Both the position numbers and the translations under genes were made by a program. DNA of 64,000 nt from positions 82,963,840-83,027,839 of the forward strand of contig CM061068.1 of the NCBI GenBank assembly GCA_030762895.1. Direction: 5' to 3'. A model generated the notes under the pieces. That model saw only the letters and a list, made by a program, of their open reading frames with translations. It made no database searches and had not been told where the DNA came from. How positions within the stretch are numbered: the first letter of the stretch is position 1; each line of letters starts with the position of its first letter. This DNA comes from Sophora flavescens (taxonomy: Eukaryota; Streptophyta; Magnoliopsida; Fabales; Fabaceae). Of this stretch, positions 1 through 10,569 are shown one piece after another.

Positions 1-1525
1 GTTAGAATTCATATCCCATTTCCAACGATATTGGTTATCTTGAAAATTTTCAAAATAAATAAGTTATTATACTTTATTCGGGCGTAAAAACCTAAATCGG
101 GTAATCGACGTAGTCGAGAACGGATGTGTAGAGACAAAACCAAACACCGGACGGATGAAGACAATGAGTCATCCATGATGACTCATGGGGGGTGACTCAC
201 CTAGCATTTAATGCATGTAATGATGAGTTTAAATGTGAAAATACTAAACTACCCTTAATGAAAACAACATGAATTTATTCAACGTCGTGATACTAGTGTT
301 CTGTAATAAAAGCACGTAGATCTTTGATTCGTGTTACGGAGTTATGGACTTTATGTCCAATTTACGGTGTGATTAACGTTGTTAAAGGTGAATGTTTTTT
401 TCTATCACCATGAACCTAAGACTAATGCATTAGTCTAGAGCTTCGTGATTGAGCACTTGGATTTGTGTCTTGTGTTGACGGTGAAAATCTTAAAACGTTG
501 AAAATCACGAATGGTCGTAAGCCTTTGAGCTTCGACAAGGAAAGAATGAACAAAAAGAAAAGTGACGAGGAATAAAATGTTTTAGATGCATGATTTGACA
601 GACGTGCCTACGGTGTTAACCATGGTATCTTGATGGACAAGGTATTCATGTACGATGTATTATTGTGCCTTGATGGACAATGAAAACCATATATAGTGTT
701 CACTGTGCCTATTTTGGACAGTGCTATGGTAAATACGGTGTGCCTTATTTGGCAATCGTTCTTGATCAGCTCATTTACACGTAGTTGGGATCTTCGTATA
801 TTAAGTACAAAATTTTAGACGGTGAATATTGAAGTGTCATGCAATATTTTTAAATGACGATGACTGTCGGGTATAAGACCCCTTGATAAACTATCTTGTT
901 TATTTCTGAGAGATTTATGTGGTTGTGAATATATATGTGTATATTCTATTTTATGTGTCGCGCTTGTAGTTATCGTAATCAAATCCATATATTGGTATCT
1001 CACCCTTGCATATATCTATTTTCTGGTTTTACTGTTGTACCTTGGTACACGAGTACAGATGGTGCAGAGGAGTTCCTAGTTTCACTTGGGAATATTAATC
1101 CCGGTCCTTGGAGAACTTAGTGATAATGGTGAGAATTATGGAGGTCTTTCAAGTAGATGTCTTGTAGAGTGACCAACTTAGGATTTTTCTATGGGTGATG
1201 TGTTTCTGAGAAAGTTGGTGTTTGTGGCTTGAAAACCTTTATATGGTTTGAAATTCGGTTGTGAATAATGAAGTATTTAAAGGAGAAACCTATACATTGT
1301 AGAAAAATTTTGAGTATGAATAAAATCAATCTAAGTGTGTTGACGAGTATAATATAGTTTTTACTATTGTGATGTGCGCATCATTTTTTGAAGTATACCG
1401 AAAGAATTTTTTTATACCCAAGTTTTTATGACCTAAAGTAAATAAATTTCCAAAATTAACGGGCAAATTTCTTTTTAATTTATTTTCGCACGTATTCATA
1501 AGGTAATGCCCAAGGGGGTGTTACA
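1..1525 (+). mobile_element. LTR-D copy D1, 3' part (probable solo LTR)
   Basis: The sequence enters at the left window edge and ends in GGGGGTGTTACA at 1525, the 3' terminus shared by all LTR-D copies here (compare 27871 and the reverse complement at 35603). The next five bases, ATACT (1526-1530), equal the five bases before the start of the paralogous copy at 44683, so they are the target duplication of a single insertion. Relative to the copy at 44683-47953 about 2 kb is missing near 262-281. No retroelement coding is visible; short ORFs in it have no recognisable domain. Confidence 0.8.
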
Positions 1526-1828
1526 ATACTCACCTCAGGTGGGGGAAAGAAGCCATCTAACATCGAAAATGGCTAAGTAGCATTTTATTCTATAATGGCG
1601 TAGTGCGACTAAACCCTACTAGTTGGCGAATAATTGACAATGTCAGTATCACATTGGCGACTATTTAGTGGTACCAATGATGATATGGAGATTGCACGTT
1701 TATCGCCGTTAGGTTAATTTTATGATACTCGAGGTTGTCTGATTTTATCATATTTGAGTTACTTGCTGTGTGCTGTTTGGATTAACATGTTAACTATAGT
1801 TATTATGTTTTTTCGAATATGTTATTAT
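1526..1828 (+). repeat. LTR-C fragment of outer copy C0
   Basis: This stretch matches 19285-19480 inside solo LTR C2 (shared AGGTGGGGGAAAGAA and GGTACCAATGATGATATGG). It is a piece of the outermost LTR-C copy, separated from its remainder (27872-29614) by the D2 insertion. It contains no gene. Confidence 0.75.
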
Positions 1829-1862
1829 TGAAACACCCCAGTTTTTACTATTTCTCAATATC

Positions 1863-1907
<45 letters not shown>

Positions 1908-2952
1908 GTGTGTGTGTGTGTGTGTGTTTATATTTTTATCCGAAACCTAGAAAATGATTTTGGGTAAAACAAAATCATATTTAGACTCTACTTGATAGTA
2001 GAAAGTTACGATTAAATTTTGGGTTGAGAATTCAGACGAAAACCGATCTGCGTTTTCACTGACAGTAAGATATTACTGATCAAAAAACCTAATTTTGACT
2101 CGTGAACGAAACGACTTAGGTTTATAGCATATTTGAAACGATATTGGTTTTTTTGAAAATTTTCGCTTAAAAATAAAATATTATATTTTATACGGGTGAA
2201 ATCTTCAAAATAGATGCACGTAAAACTAAGTCGGGTAAACGACAGAGCCGGATACAGAGCTGAGGTGACTGAAGTGACTGACATGAAGAGCAATAAATGT
2301 AACCCTATCCAAGTCATAATGAGCCTTAAAATATCTAGATTTTTAGGGGTGAAAAAACCATTTTACCCTTAGTCTTTAAGTGAAACTACAAGTTTGTCCC
2401 TAATTCATTTTTGACCAAAATATCCCTCACCCACACGACTCCCCCCTTTCAACCACACTTAGTCATTTTGTTCATTTTACAACTTCTTGTATTTTCTCTC
2501 CAAAAAACATAGAAACTCCATTGTTGATTCTTGAAGAACCTTGACTTTCTTCATTCCTTCATCATCCAAGAAGTAAACCCTCATCTATCATGATCACTGA
2601 TGTCTTCTTCTTCATTTATTTCATGAGATTCATGTCAAGAACACCATGTTACAATTTCTTGGGATTTTCTTCAAAAAATTCTAGAAAATCATGGAAAAAT
2701 CCTTTTAATGTGAAACCAATTTCTATGAACTCTCTATGACTCTTATATTGATTATCCAAAAACATGGAAGAAAAAGAAATTTCCTCCCTATTTTTCTTAT
2801 AATGGGCGAATTGAGTCCTAGATGGATTGGACGAGTTTGTTTCAAATTTTTGTCATGTGACACTTGATTTAATCTCTCTAGTACTTCTGCTTACTAAATC
2901 CAAGATATTGAAATCAAATAAATTTCCTAGCCAAAAAACTTTGTGTTGGCCA
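1829..2952 (+). mobile_element. LTR-D copy D2, 5' part
   Basis: It starts TGAAACACCCCAGTTTTTAC, matching TGTTACACCCCAGTTTTTAC at 48107 and TGTAACACCCTGATTTTTAC at 44683. The LTR is broken at 2952 by element Gy-B and resumes at 25489. The five bases ATTAT before it and ATTTT after its far end (27872-27876) are a near-match target duplication. There is a TA/TG microsatellite at 1864-1927 and no coding signal. Confidence 0.8.
1864..1927. repeat. (TA)n(TG)n microsatellite
   Basis: About 42 bp of TA followed by about 20 bp of TG, near the start of the LTR-D unit. The same place in the paralog (48143-48212) holds TG/GA instead, and in D1' (44719-44770) pure TA. The array therefore sits at a fixed LTR position and changes rapidly in composition. 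Confidence 0.95.
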
Positions 2953-3675
2953 TGTAACATCCCGTTTTTCGTAAATAAGCTTAGTGCTTTCATATATGTT
3001 ATATATATGTTTGTTTATGCTTGTTATGTTTGTTTTTGATGCCTAAGTTCATGTTTGAGGAAGTTTAGCCTTAGAAATGTTCAATCATTTTAGAGTCCAA
3101 GTAACCTGGTTCACCATTTTGGCCATATCTTGAGTTCTAGATGTCCGATTGAGGTGATCTTTGTGGCAATGGAAATCTAAAAGAATTATCTACAAGTCGT
3201 ATATTATGTATCTTGGCCAATTCGATCGTTTAGATGGTCTTCCAGTACAATCTTTGAGCGCCCCGTGCTCAGCAGGGAGCAAGACCGTGCTCAGGTCTCA
3301 AACTCTATAAATTGAGCAGTTCCATGAGGGTTTCCACCCAAACCCTCTTTTTAGCACTTTGGGCAATCCTAGTGCGACAGAAACCTCTTCCCTTCCCTCC
3401 CCTTGAACCCCTTGAAGTTCTTGGTGTTCTTGCTCTAGTTGTGGGAGAGAAGTAGCACGATAGTATAGTTTGAGGTAACGTTGTCTTCCTTCTCTCTTAG
3501 TCTCTTTTCTATTTATTAGATCTAGAGACTAATTGGTTGTCTTCTTCTTGTTTGGACAAGGCTTGGGGAACTCGTCGAGCCGCTCGAGGGAACGTGTCTA
3601 GTTTACCAACATTATCGTTTGGGAATCTTCATACCAGGTATGGGGAGAAGGAATAGTATGAGTATCTAGGCTTGG
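2953..3675 (+). repeat. Gy-B 5' LTR, first segment (promoter end)
   Basis: Colinear with 23023-23706 of the 3' LTR. It has a TATA-like element TATAAATT at 3306-3313, with two degenerate copies of the GAGCACGNCCGTGCTC palindrome just upstream (about 3257-3297). It ends in CTTGG (3671-3675), which is repeated at 12249-12253 on the far side of Gy-A. Confidence 0.85.
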
Positions 3676-3805
3676 TATAACACCCTGATTTTTCGTTAAG
3701 CGCTTTTATAAGCTTGTTTGGTTGTTTAAGTTAGTTTTGTTAAGTTAAAATTGTTAGCCAAGGGCTTAGTGAGATTTTTCGCTTAAAATTCCCTTTCTAG
3801 TGCAT

Positions 3806-3960
3806 TAGCACACCCGTGCTCATTAGCCAGCACGCCCGTGCTTAAAAGACTGAAGCATGTTTCAGTTTTTAAGTTGAGCACGCCCGTGCTCAATGTGCGG
3901 ACCACGTTTTGCTGATGCTAAGTCCAGTACGACCGTGCTCAAGGGGGAGCACAACCGTGC
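3806..3960. promoter_or_regulatory. Upstream palindrome cluster, Gy-A 5' LTR
   Basis: Five copies of a near-perfect inverted repeat in about 155 bp, ending 13 bp before the TATA box. The best is GAGCACGCCCGTGCTC at 3876-3891; variants are at about 3808, 3829, 3926 and 3947. Arms GAGCACG and CGTGCTC flank a two-base centre. The same arrangement recurs at 10701-10834 and 50050-50210. Its position suggests a multi-site upstream activating region, which is inference. Confidence 0.6.
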
Positions 3961-3972
3961 CAAGGTCCAACC

Positions 3973-3980
3973 TATATAAG
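3973..3980 (+). promoter_or_regulatory. TATA box, Gy-A 5' LTR
   Basis: TATATAAG is conserved in all three Gy-A LTRs (3973, about 10844, 50221) directly after the palindrome cluster. It is the likely core promoter, placing the transcript start near 4005. Confidence 0.6.
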
Positions 3981-4724
3981 TTTGGCATGGAACCCGAGGG
4001 TTAATGTGAAACCCTATTTTGTTGGTTACAGCAGCCACTGTTGCGTCCTAGTGTGCCTCCTTCCCTATTTCATTTTCATCCATTGCTATAGTGGAGTTTT
4101 GGAAGCCGGTTGGGAAGCTTGTTTGATTTGTTTCAGTTTAGAGGTAAGGTTCCGTTCCCTTGTGGTTTCCTTTCATAATTTTTGAATGGGAAACTAATGG
4201 GTTTGTGTTTGGTTTGGCTAAGGTTGAGTTTATGTTGAGCAGCTTTGGGAACCGAGGGCAGTTTGTTGTTTGGAGCTTACGTTGCAGCGACCTTCAATCC
4301 AAGTATGGGGAGAAGGGTAGTGTATATCATAGGCATTAAGGGTAGTGTAAGGTAAAACGGGTTCCCATGACCCCGGTTTGTTGTGTATGTGTATATGATT
4401 AATATGATGGTTTGTTTGATTATGATAACATGATTTTGGTTGTTAATATGCTGTTTATATGCCTATGTTCATACTACGTTCTTGATGTTTATGTTGGTTA
4501 TATGAACATGATTATATGTTGATGGTTGATATTTGCATAATGTTGTTGGTTAAATGGTTGAATGGTTGATACCATGATTGTGATGATAGTGTTGTTACTA
4601 TGTTGATAATGACGTTTAGTCCTAGAATATGTTGTTACTGGCTTAGGATTAATAGAATTAATCCCTAAATTTAATCGACTAAAATTGATGTTGAACTCTG
4701 CCCAGAACAGTACTGTCGTGCATT

Positions 4725-4900
4725 GAGCACGGGTGTGCTGAACAGCGTGCTCCCAGTTTGAATTATGGAAAATGGTCGTGCATTTAGCATGGTCGTACAG
4801 CAGAGGAGCACGCCCGTGCAGCTGAGCACGACCTTGCTCAAATGGAAGCACGGGCTTAAGTGGCAGCACACCCGTGCTGGGGTTAAGCACGACCGTGCTC
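4725..4900. promoter_or_regulatory. Downstream palindrome cluster, Gy-A 5' LTR
   Basis: Several further copies of the palindrome, for example at 4805-4819, 4824-4839, 4864-4879 and 4885-4900, about 800 bp downstream of the TATA box. The cluster is present in the paralog (50940-51150) but missing from the 3' LTR, where it falls within a 690-bp deletion. Confidence 0.55.
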
Positions 4901-5562
4901 ACCCCTCTAGACAGAATCTGAGATTAAGGACTTAAACAGGGGTTTTTAACCCCAATCTCCCCCAACAATGATGATGCCATAGTTAATCAATGATGTAGGT
5001 TAGATCACTTAATTAAAGACTAATTAAGATGGTTAAGTCGGTAACCGTTGGGTTATCGCATGTTAATGAGTTGTACCTTGGTGCTTTTAGCCAAAGGAAC
5101 CTTGACCCAGCGGTTTGGGTCTAAGGTGCCGTTGATGTTGTACCTTGGTGACCGAGAGTTTTCTCCAAGGGGACCTTGACCCGGTTGGGTCTAAGGTGTT
5201 GTGGTTGATTCCGTTAAAGCTTTAAGTGTTGCGGTAGATTTCGCTGTGGTCGATTCCATCAAAGCAAAGGAGGTGGCGGTTTCCCGTTGTTTGTTGTATG
5301 CTGCATGCATCATTGGAGATGTTGTTGGTGGATGTTCGACATAGGGGAGGTCGTCCTAGAGTACGGCGATCTGGCCATCCACGGTAGGTTACCCAAGGTT
5401 TGTGCGCCCCCGTGACGAGGCTTTCGTTGGTTTGATGCGTTGGCTATCCAAGGAGTAGATTCTCCAGCGTTGAGTAGATTCTCAATGTGCATAATGGAGT
5501 AGTGGAGTAGTGTTGCATTGCACTGCATAGTATGCTTGTTTTGATGATGTTGATGTATGATG

Positions 5563-5563
<1 letters not shown>

Positions 5564-5620
<57 letters not shown>
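5564..5620. repeat. (TA)n microsatellite
   Basis: 57 bp of pure TA within the Gy-A 5' LTR. The 3' LTR and the paralogous LTR have only a few units here, so the expansion is specific to this copy. Confidence 0.95.
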
Positions 5621-5622
<2 letters not shown>

Positions 5623-6081
5623 ATGCATGCTATGATGTTGCCATTCTTATTTGTTTACTTGCTTCCTATCTCCATGTCGTATATGTTTACATGATTCTTA
5701 CTCCCCTCTTTGTTTGTTTGTTTGGCCTAATTGGCACCTTGCAGAGAATGGTGAGCAGTCAGGAGAGGAGTGACTGCGAGGAGCCACCACTCATAGTTAG
5801 GACTTTTCCTTATGTTTTAGTTAGTTCAGTTGTATTCCGGGGATTTCATTCCGGAACTGTTATACCAGCTCTGTTGTGACATCGGGTTGGGTTATGTTGT
5901 TTATCTTTTGATTTGGTTGTTCTAATCTTGTTTTATTTTCCACATTTTGAGAACTCGTTCATGTGAGACCTTTCTACCCATGGACAAATGTTTTATTTTA
6001 TCCAGTAAATGCATGTTTTGTCATATATCCTTATCTTTAATTTTCTTTATAACATGCGGGGTAGCAGGGTGTCACATTTAG

Positions 6082-6093
6082 TGGTATCAGAGC
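6082..6093 (+). other. Gy-A primer-binding site (initiator tRNA-Met)
   Basis: TGGTATCAGAGC is the complement of the 3' end of plant initiator tRNA-Met and lies 5 bp after the LTR end. It marks the start of minus-strand DNA synthesis. Confidence 0.95.
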
Positions 6094-6251
6094 AGTTCGG
6101 CCCTGTCCGGACGTGGTATGAGTCTGCTGTGTGCTCTAGTTAGAATTGTCTATACTTGTTATGGACAATGATGCTTTAAGTTAGTTGCCTGTAGCTTTTA
6201 CCTGCTTAAGTTTCTGTATCTAAGAGTTGCGTTGGACGTGTACAGGAACTC

Positions 6252-6989
6252 ATGGCAGGTAGAGGACGCAACGATCAGACAATTGCGGACACGTTGGCAC
6301 TTCTTGCCAAAGCTATCGGACAGGTCAACCATTACAACAACAATGGTGGGCCAGCTGAGCTTCAAGGGTTGGACAAGTTTCATAGGAACAATCCTCCGTC
6401 GTTCAAGGGAGCGTATGATCCGGAAGGAGCTTTGCCGTGGTTGAGGGAGACTGAGAAGATCTTCCGAGCTATGGATTGTAATGATCAGCAGAAGATTATC
6501 TTTGCTACCTTCATGTTGACTGAGGGGGCGGAGCATTGGTGGGACAACAACAGGCAGAGGATGCTGACTGAGGACACAGTGGTTACATGGGCTGTGTTCA
6601 GGCGGAGGTTTCTAGAGAAGTACTTTCCAGCGGATATCAAGGACAAGAAAGAGATGGAGTTCTTGTCCTTGCGGCAGGGTTCGTTGTCAGATGGCGAGTG
6701 TGCAGCCAAGTTAGAGGAGATGACAAGGTACTATACTCCTTATCAACATGAGATAGATGACCGCTCCAAGTGCGTCAAGTTTGAAGATGGACTCCGACCT
6801 GAGATCAAGCAGGCTATCAGCTACCAGGAGATCAGGGTCTTCCCGATTCTGGTCAACAAGTACAGGATTTATGAGGATGCTAGTCAGTTCAGAGTTGCCA
6901 ATGGATCATATAGTCAGAGTGGCAAGAAGACTGATCGTAAAGACAAGGGTAAGCAGCGGTATGCTCCTACCGGCAAAGACTTCAAGTAG
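6252..6989 (+). pseudogene. gag: Gy-A gag, capsid region
   Basis: 245 codons starting MAGRGRND, with the chromovirus capsid domain over residues about 35-185. Hallmarks include PPSFKGAYDPEGALPWL, EGAEHWW and FLEKYFPADIKDKKEMEF. The start is supported by the identical one in the Gy-B gag (21906) and the paralog (52428). The frame ends at an amber codon (6987-6989). The same frame continues past a second amber (7005-7007) into the zinc knuckle, so the stop is a lesion and not the natural end. The product would form the virus-like particle shell. Confidence 0.9.
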
Positions 6990-7640
6990 AGTGGCAGGAA
7001 GCCATAGTTTCAGCAGGATAGGTTTAGGGGCGGGTTCTCTAATGCCCCCAGGACTATGAAGTGTGGGGCACCAGATCATTACTCATCCCAATGCAAGGAG
7101 CCAGCTGTGGTTTGCTTCAGGTGTGGCAAGTCTGGTCATATCAGCCGCGAGTGTGAAGGAGCCAAGGCTGATCCTCCCAGTGATAGCAGGAATCAGAAGT
7201 CCCAGGCCAACAGATTGAAGACCACTGGAAGAGTCTTTACTCTTAGTGGAGCTGAAGCCTCCGAGTCTGATGACTTGTTCCAAGGTACATGTTTTATTGA
7301 TGGAACTCAATTAACTTTATTCTATGATTCTGGTGTTACTCAATCATTCATATCGCATTATAGGGTCAAGAGTCTTAAATAGCCTGTTACCTTTGTTGAG
7401 TTTGATTTGCTTGTGTCTACACCTATAAATAAACCTGTTTCCACATCTTATGCATGCAATAACTGTTATATTGTCATTGATGGTAAAACCTTTTTGTCGA
7501 TCTTGTATGTTTGCCCCTGAAAGATCTCGATATCATTCTTGGCATGGACTGGTTATCTTCCAACCACATCCTTCTAAACTGCTTTGACAAAACCTTGGTT
7601 TTCGAAACTCCAACGGAGTCTAAGAATCCATAGCTTATCT
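6990..7640 (+). pseudogene. Gy-A zinc knuckle and protease remnant
   Basis: In frame with gag after two amber stops. An intact CCHC knuckle (CFRCGKSGHISREC, near 7109-7150) follows a degenerate first one (KCGAPDHYSSQC). The aspartic protease region reads LFYDSGVTQSFIS near 7317-7356, with the catalytic DSG kept, and continues to DIILGMDWLSSNH near 7530. An amber stop at 7380-7382 and a likely frameshift near 7500-7520 interrupt it. The protease would process the Gag-Pol polyprotein. Confidence 0.8.
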
Positions 7641-7765
7641 CTTCCAGCCATGTTCGAGCTTCGATGAAGGACGAAGCCCAAGTGTACATGATGATAGCTT
7701 CTCTGGAAGTAGAGAGAAGCCCTCCTGATGTCGCCAGCTTGCCTGTTGTGCAGGACTTTCCTTAA

Positions 7766-8533
7766 GTGTTCCCGGGGGATGTTTATAACTTAGACCCAGA
7801 GAGAGATGTTGAGTTCACCATAGACTTAGTGCCTGGCACCGGGCCAATCTCCATAGTACCCTATAGAATGTCTCATCTAGATTTATCTAAGTTGAAGGAA
7901 CAGTTGGAGGACCTGATGAAGAAGCAGTTCATTAGACCGAGTGTGTCTCCGTGGGGAGCACCTGTGTTGTTGGTAAAGAAGAAGGATGGTAGTATGAGGT
8001 TGTGTGTCGACTATCGGTAGCTCAACAAGGTGACCATAAAGATTCAGTATCTCCTCCCTAGGATTGATGATCTCATGGACCAGTTGATGGGCGCTTGCGT
8101 CTTTTCTAAGATAGATTTGAGGTCAGGGTACCATCAGATTCGAGTTAAGTCTGAGGACATCCTGAAGACGACATTCAGGATGCGATATGGTCACTATGAG
8201 TACTTGGTTATGCCCTTTGGTGTGACCTTTCACCCTTACTTGGATAAGTCTGTGGTGGTGTTTATAGATGACATCTTAGTGTACTCCAAGAGCAAGGGGG
8301 ATCATGAGGAACACCTGAGGGTTGTCTTGCAGACCCTTAAGGAATAGCAGTTGTATGCTAAGTTGTCGAAGTGTGAGTTCTGGTTAGAGGAAGTGAGCTT
8401 CTTAGGACATGTCATCTCAAAGGGTGGCATAGCCGTAGACCCAACTAAGGTAGAGACGGTGCTCCAGTGGGAAGCGCAAAAGTCATTAACCGAGATTAGG
8501 AGTTTCCTGGGGTTAGCCGGGTATTATAGGTGA
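7766..8533 (+). pseudogene. Gy-A reverse transcriptase remnant
   Basis: The RT core is recognisable in order: FIRPSVSPWGAPVLLVKKKDG, RLCVDYR, FSKIDLRSGYHQIR, MPFG and FIDDILVYS (the YxDD catalytic motif as FIDD), then FLGHVIS. Stops occur at 8018-8020 (TAG), 8345-8347 (TAG) and 8531-8533 (TGA). Between MPFGV and PYLDK roughly a dozen residues normally present in chromovirus RT are missing, close to the catalytic loop. No functional enzyme can be expected. Confidence 0.9.
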
Positions 8534-9060
8534 TTCATAGAAGGTTTCTCTAAGATAGCTTTCCCTTTAACCCGTCTCACCAAGAAGGGACAGCTGTTTG
8601 TGTGGGATTCTATGTGTGAAGAGAGTTTCCAAATCCTTAAGGATAGGTTGACATAAGCACCCGTGTTAGTTTTGCTAGATCCTAGTGAACCCTTCGTAGT
8701 TTACTGCGATGCTTCTAAGAAAGGTTTAGGTGGTGCGTTGATGCAGAATGGTAAGGTAGTTGCTTATGCTTCTAGGTAGTTGAAACCCCATGAGAAGAAC
8801 TACCCTACCCATGACCTAGAGTTAGGAGCTGTGGTTTTTGCCTTAAAAGATCTGGAGGCATTACCTTTACAAGGCGAGGTTTGAGGTCTTTAGTGATCAC
8901 AAGAGTTTGAGGTATCTCTTTGATCAAAAGGAGTTGAATATGAGGCAGCGTAGGTTGATGGAGATCTTAAAGGATTATGACTTTGAGCTGACCTATCACC
9001 CAGGAAAGGCCAATGTGGTGGTCGATGCCTTGAGTAGGAAAACCTTGACGTCTTCGCTTT
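8534..9060 (+). pseudogene. Gy-A RT thumb and RNase H remnant
   Basis: Same frame as RT after the TGA at 8531. RNase H features are FVVYCDASKKGLGGAL, VVAYASR, then NYPTHDLELGAVVFAL and, after a one-base insertion near 8841-8848, FSDHKSLRYLFDQ and YHPGKANVVVDALSR. TAA at 8654-8656 and TAG at 8777-8779 interrupt it. RNase H would remove the RNA template during cDNA synthesis. Confidence 0.88.
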
Positions 9061-10060
9061 GATGGTTAGGGAGATGGATCTGATTGAGGAGTTTGGAGAC
9101 CTTAATCTAGCTTGTGAGTTTACCCTTAAGATTATTAGGCTTGGTACCTTGAAGGTTACCAACAGTCTGATGGATCAGATTAGAGAGGGTCAGAAGTTAG
9201 ACAAGTTTCTCTTGGACCAGCGAGAGTTGCTCGCTCAGGGTAAAGACCTTAGCGTTAAGGATGGAAGTGATGGTGTCTTGAGGTTTAAGGATAGAGTTTG
9301 AATGACGGATGTTCCCGAGCTTAGGAAGATGATCCTTGAAGAGGGACATAGGAGTGGTGTGAGTGTGCACCCAGGTGCCACTAAGATGTATCAGGACCTT
9401 AAGAGGATGTTTTAGTGGCCTAGGATGAAAAAGGATGTAGCTGAGTTCGTGTATGCGTGCCTAGTTTGTCAGAAAGCCAAGATAGAACACCAAAAACCTT
9501 CAGGTAAGTTACAACCCTTGAGTTTCCTAGAATGGAAACGGGATAGCATCTCCATGGATTTTGTGTGTGGACTCCGGATGAATATGGAATATCCATTGGA
9601 AAAGTTAGCTAAGCTGTACATCAAAGAGATAGTTAGGCTTCATGGTGTACTCTCTAGCATAGTATCAGATAGAGACCCAAGGTTTACCTCTAGGTTCTGG
9701 GAGAGTTTGCAGCATGCTTTAGGGACAAAGCTTAGGCTTAGTTCAGCTTACCACCCACAGACGGATGGGCAGTCTGAGAGGACCATCTAGTCTTTAGAGG
9801 ACTTGTTGAGAGCTTGTGTGTTATAACAGTCAGGTAGTTGGGAAAAGTTCTTGCCCCTGATAGAATTCACCTGCAACAACAGTTTCTATTCCAGCATTGG
9901 GATGACACCTAATGAGGCTCTATATGGGAGGAGATGTAGGACACCTTTGTGTTGGAGTGAACCTAGTGACAATGTGGTGCTAGGACCAGAAATATTCCAG
10001 GAGACAATAGAAAAGATCAGGTTGGTTCAGGAAAAGATGAGAGTTGCACAGAGTAAGTAA
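9059..10060 (+). pseudogene. Gy-A integrase remnant
   Basis: The N-terminal HHCC zinc-binding region is visible (EGHRSGVSVHPG and then CLVCQKAK). The catalytic core keeps SMDFVCGLR with the first Asp, SDRDPRF with the second and AYHPQTDGQSERT with the Glu. About twenty residues normally between the first Asp and MEYPLEKLAKLYI are absent. Stops are at 9299-9301 (TGA), 9413-9415 (TAG) and 9788-9790 (TAG), with more near 9824 and 10038. The core deletion alone should abolish strand transfer. Confidence 0.88.
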
Positions 10061-10078
10061 AAGAGCTACCATGATAAA

Positions 10079-10522
10079 ATGAGGAAGGCACTCGAATTCC
10101 AGGAAGGCGATCATGTATTCTTGAGAGTTACCCTGACAAATGGGGTTAGTAGAGTGATGAAGGCAAGGAAACTTACTCCGAGGTTCATTGGTCCTTACCA
10201 AATCCTCAGAACAGTCGACGAAGTCGTCTACCAAATAGTCTTGCCACCGTTCTTGTCAAACCTCCATGATGTTTTCCATGTGTCTCAACTTAGAAAGTAT
10301 ATCCATGACCCTAGTCACGTGATATTACCCGACACTATACAGTTGAAAGAGAACTTGACGTTTGAGGTGTTACCCTTTCGAGTCGAGGATAGGAGGGTGA
10401 AGCGGCTAAGAGGCAAGGAGATTCCTTTGGTCAATGTGGTTTGGAGTAGGGCAACTAAGGAAAGTCCTACCTGGGAGCTAGAAAGCATGATGATGGAAGT
10501 GTACCCACACCTTTTCGTTTGA
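10079..10522 (+). pseudogene. Gy-A integrase C-terminus with chromodomain
   Basis: 148 codons to a TGA stop. The first half carries the GPY/F module (RFIGPYQI, HDVFHVSQLRKY). The last 55 residues form a chromodomain-like module (VEDRRVKRLRGKEIPL, VNVVWSRATKESPTWELE, YPHLF), which in chromoviruses binds modified histone H3 and steers integration into heterochromatin. This is the natural end of pol, 31 bp before the conserved GAGGACGAAATTT stretch and the polypurine tract. The segment itself is uninterrupted. Confidence 0.85.
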
Positions 10523-10555
10523 GGTGCATAGAAATTTTGAGGACGAAATTTTTAT

Positions 10556-10569
10556 AAAGGGGGTGGAAT
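10556..10569 (+). other. Gy-A polypurine tract
   Basis: AAAGGGGGTGGAAT lies immediately before the 3' LTR start TGTAACACCC (10570). It is the plus-strand primer site. Confidence 0.85.

Larger units (their letters stand above)
3676..6076 (+). repeat. Gy-A 5' LTR
   Basis: 2401 bp, TATAACACCC to GGGTGTCACA. The second base of the canonical TG start is mutated to A, and the same mutation is found in the paralog at 49925. It contains two clusters of GAGCACGNCCGTGCTC palindromes, a TATA box (3973-3980) between them and a 57-bp TA repeat (5564-5620). It is 722 bp longer than its 3' partner, mainly because the 3' LTR lost 690 bp. Confidence 0.9.

Noticed and set aside
3806..3960. Rho-independent terminators or tRNA-like hairpins
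   Set aside because: The dyads lack T runs, sit upstream of a TATA box in a plant LTR and have no loop long enough for a tRNA arm.
4498..5116. Minus-strand ORFs within Gy-A LTRs (for example 4498-4902, 50777-51116)
   Set aside because: They are open because the palindromic repeats and TGATG-rich sequence lack stops; frames are not conserved between LTR copies and have no domain.
5532..5879. ORF with long YIYIYI run
   Set aside because: It is created by the (TA)n microsatellite in the Gy-A LTR. The same applies to YIYI/VCVC frames at 20390-20668, 27111-27501, 28441-28752, 42332-42639 and 43274-43528.
6082..6093. A tRNA-Met gene
   Set aside because: Only the 12-base primer-site complement is present at three LTR borders; there is no cloverleaf.
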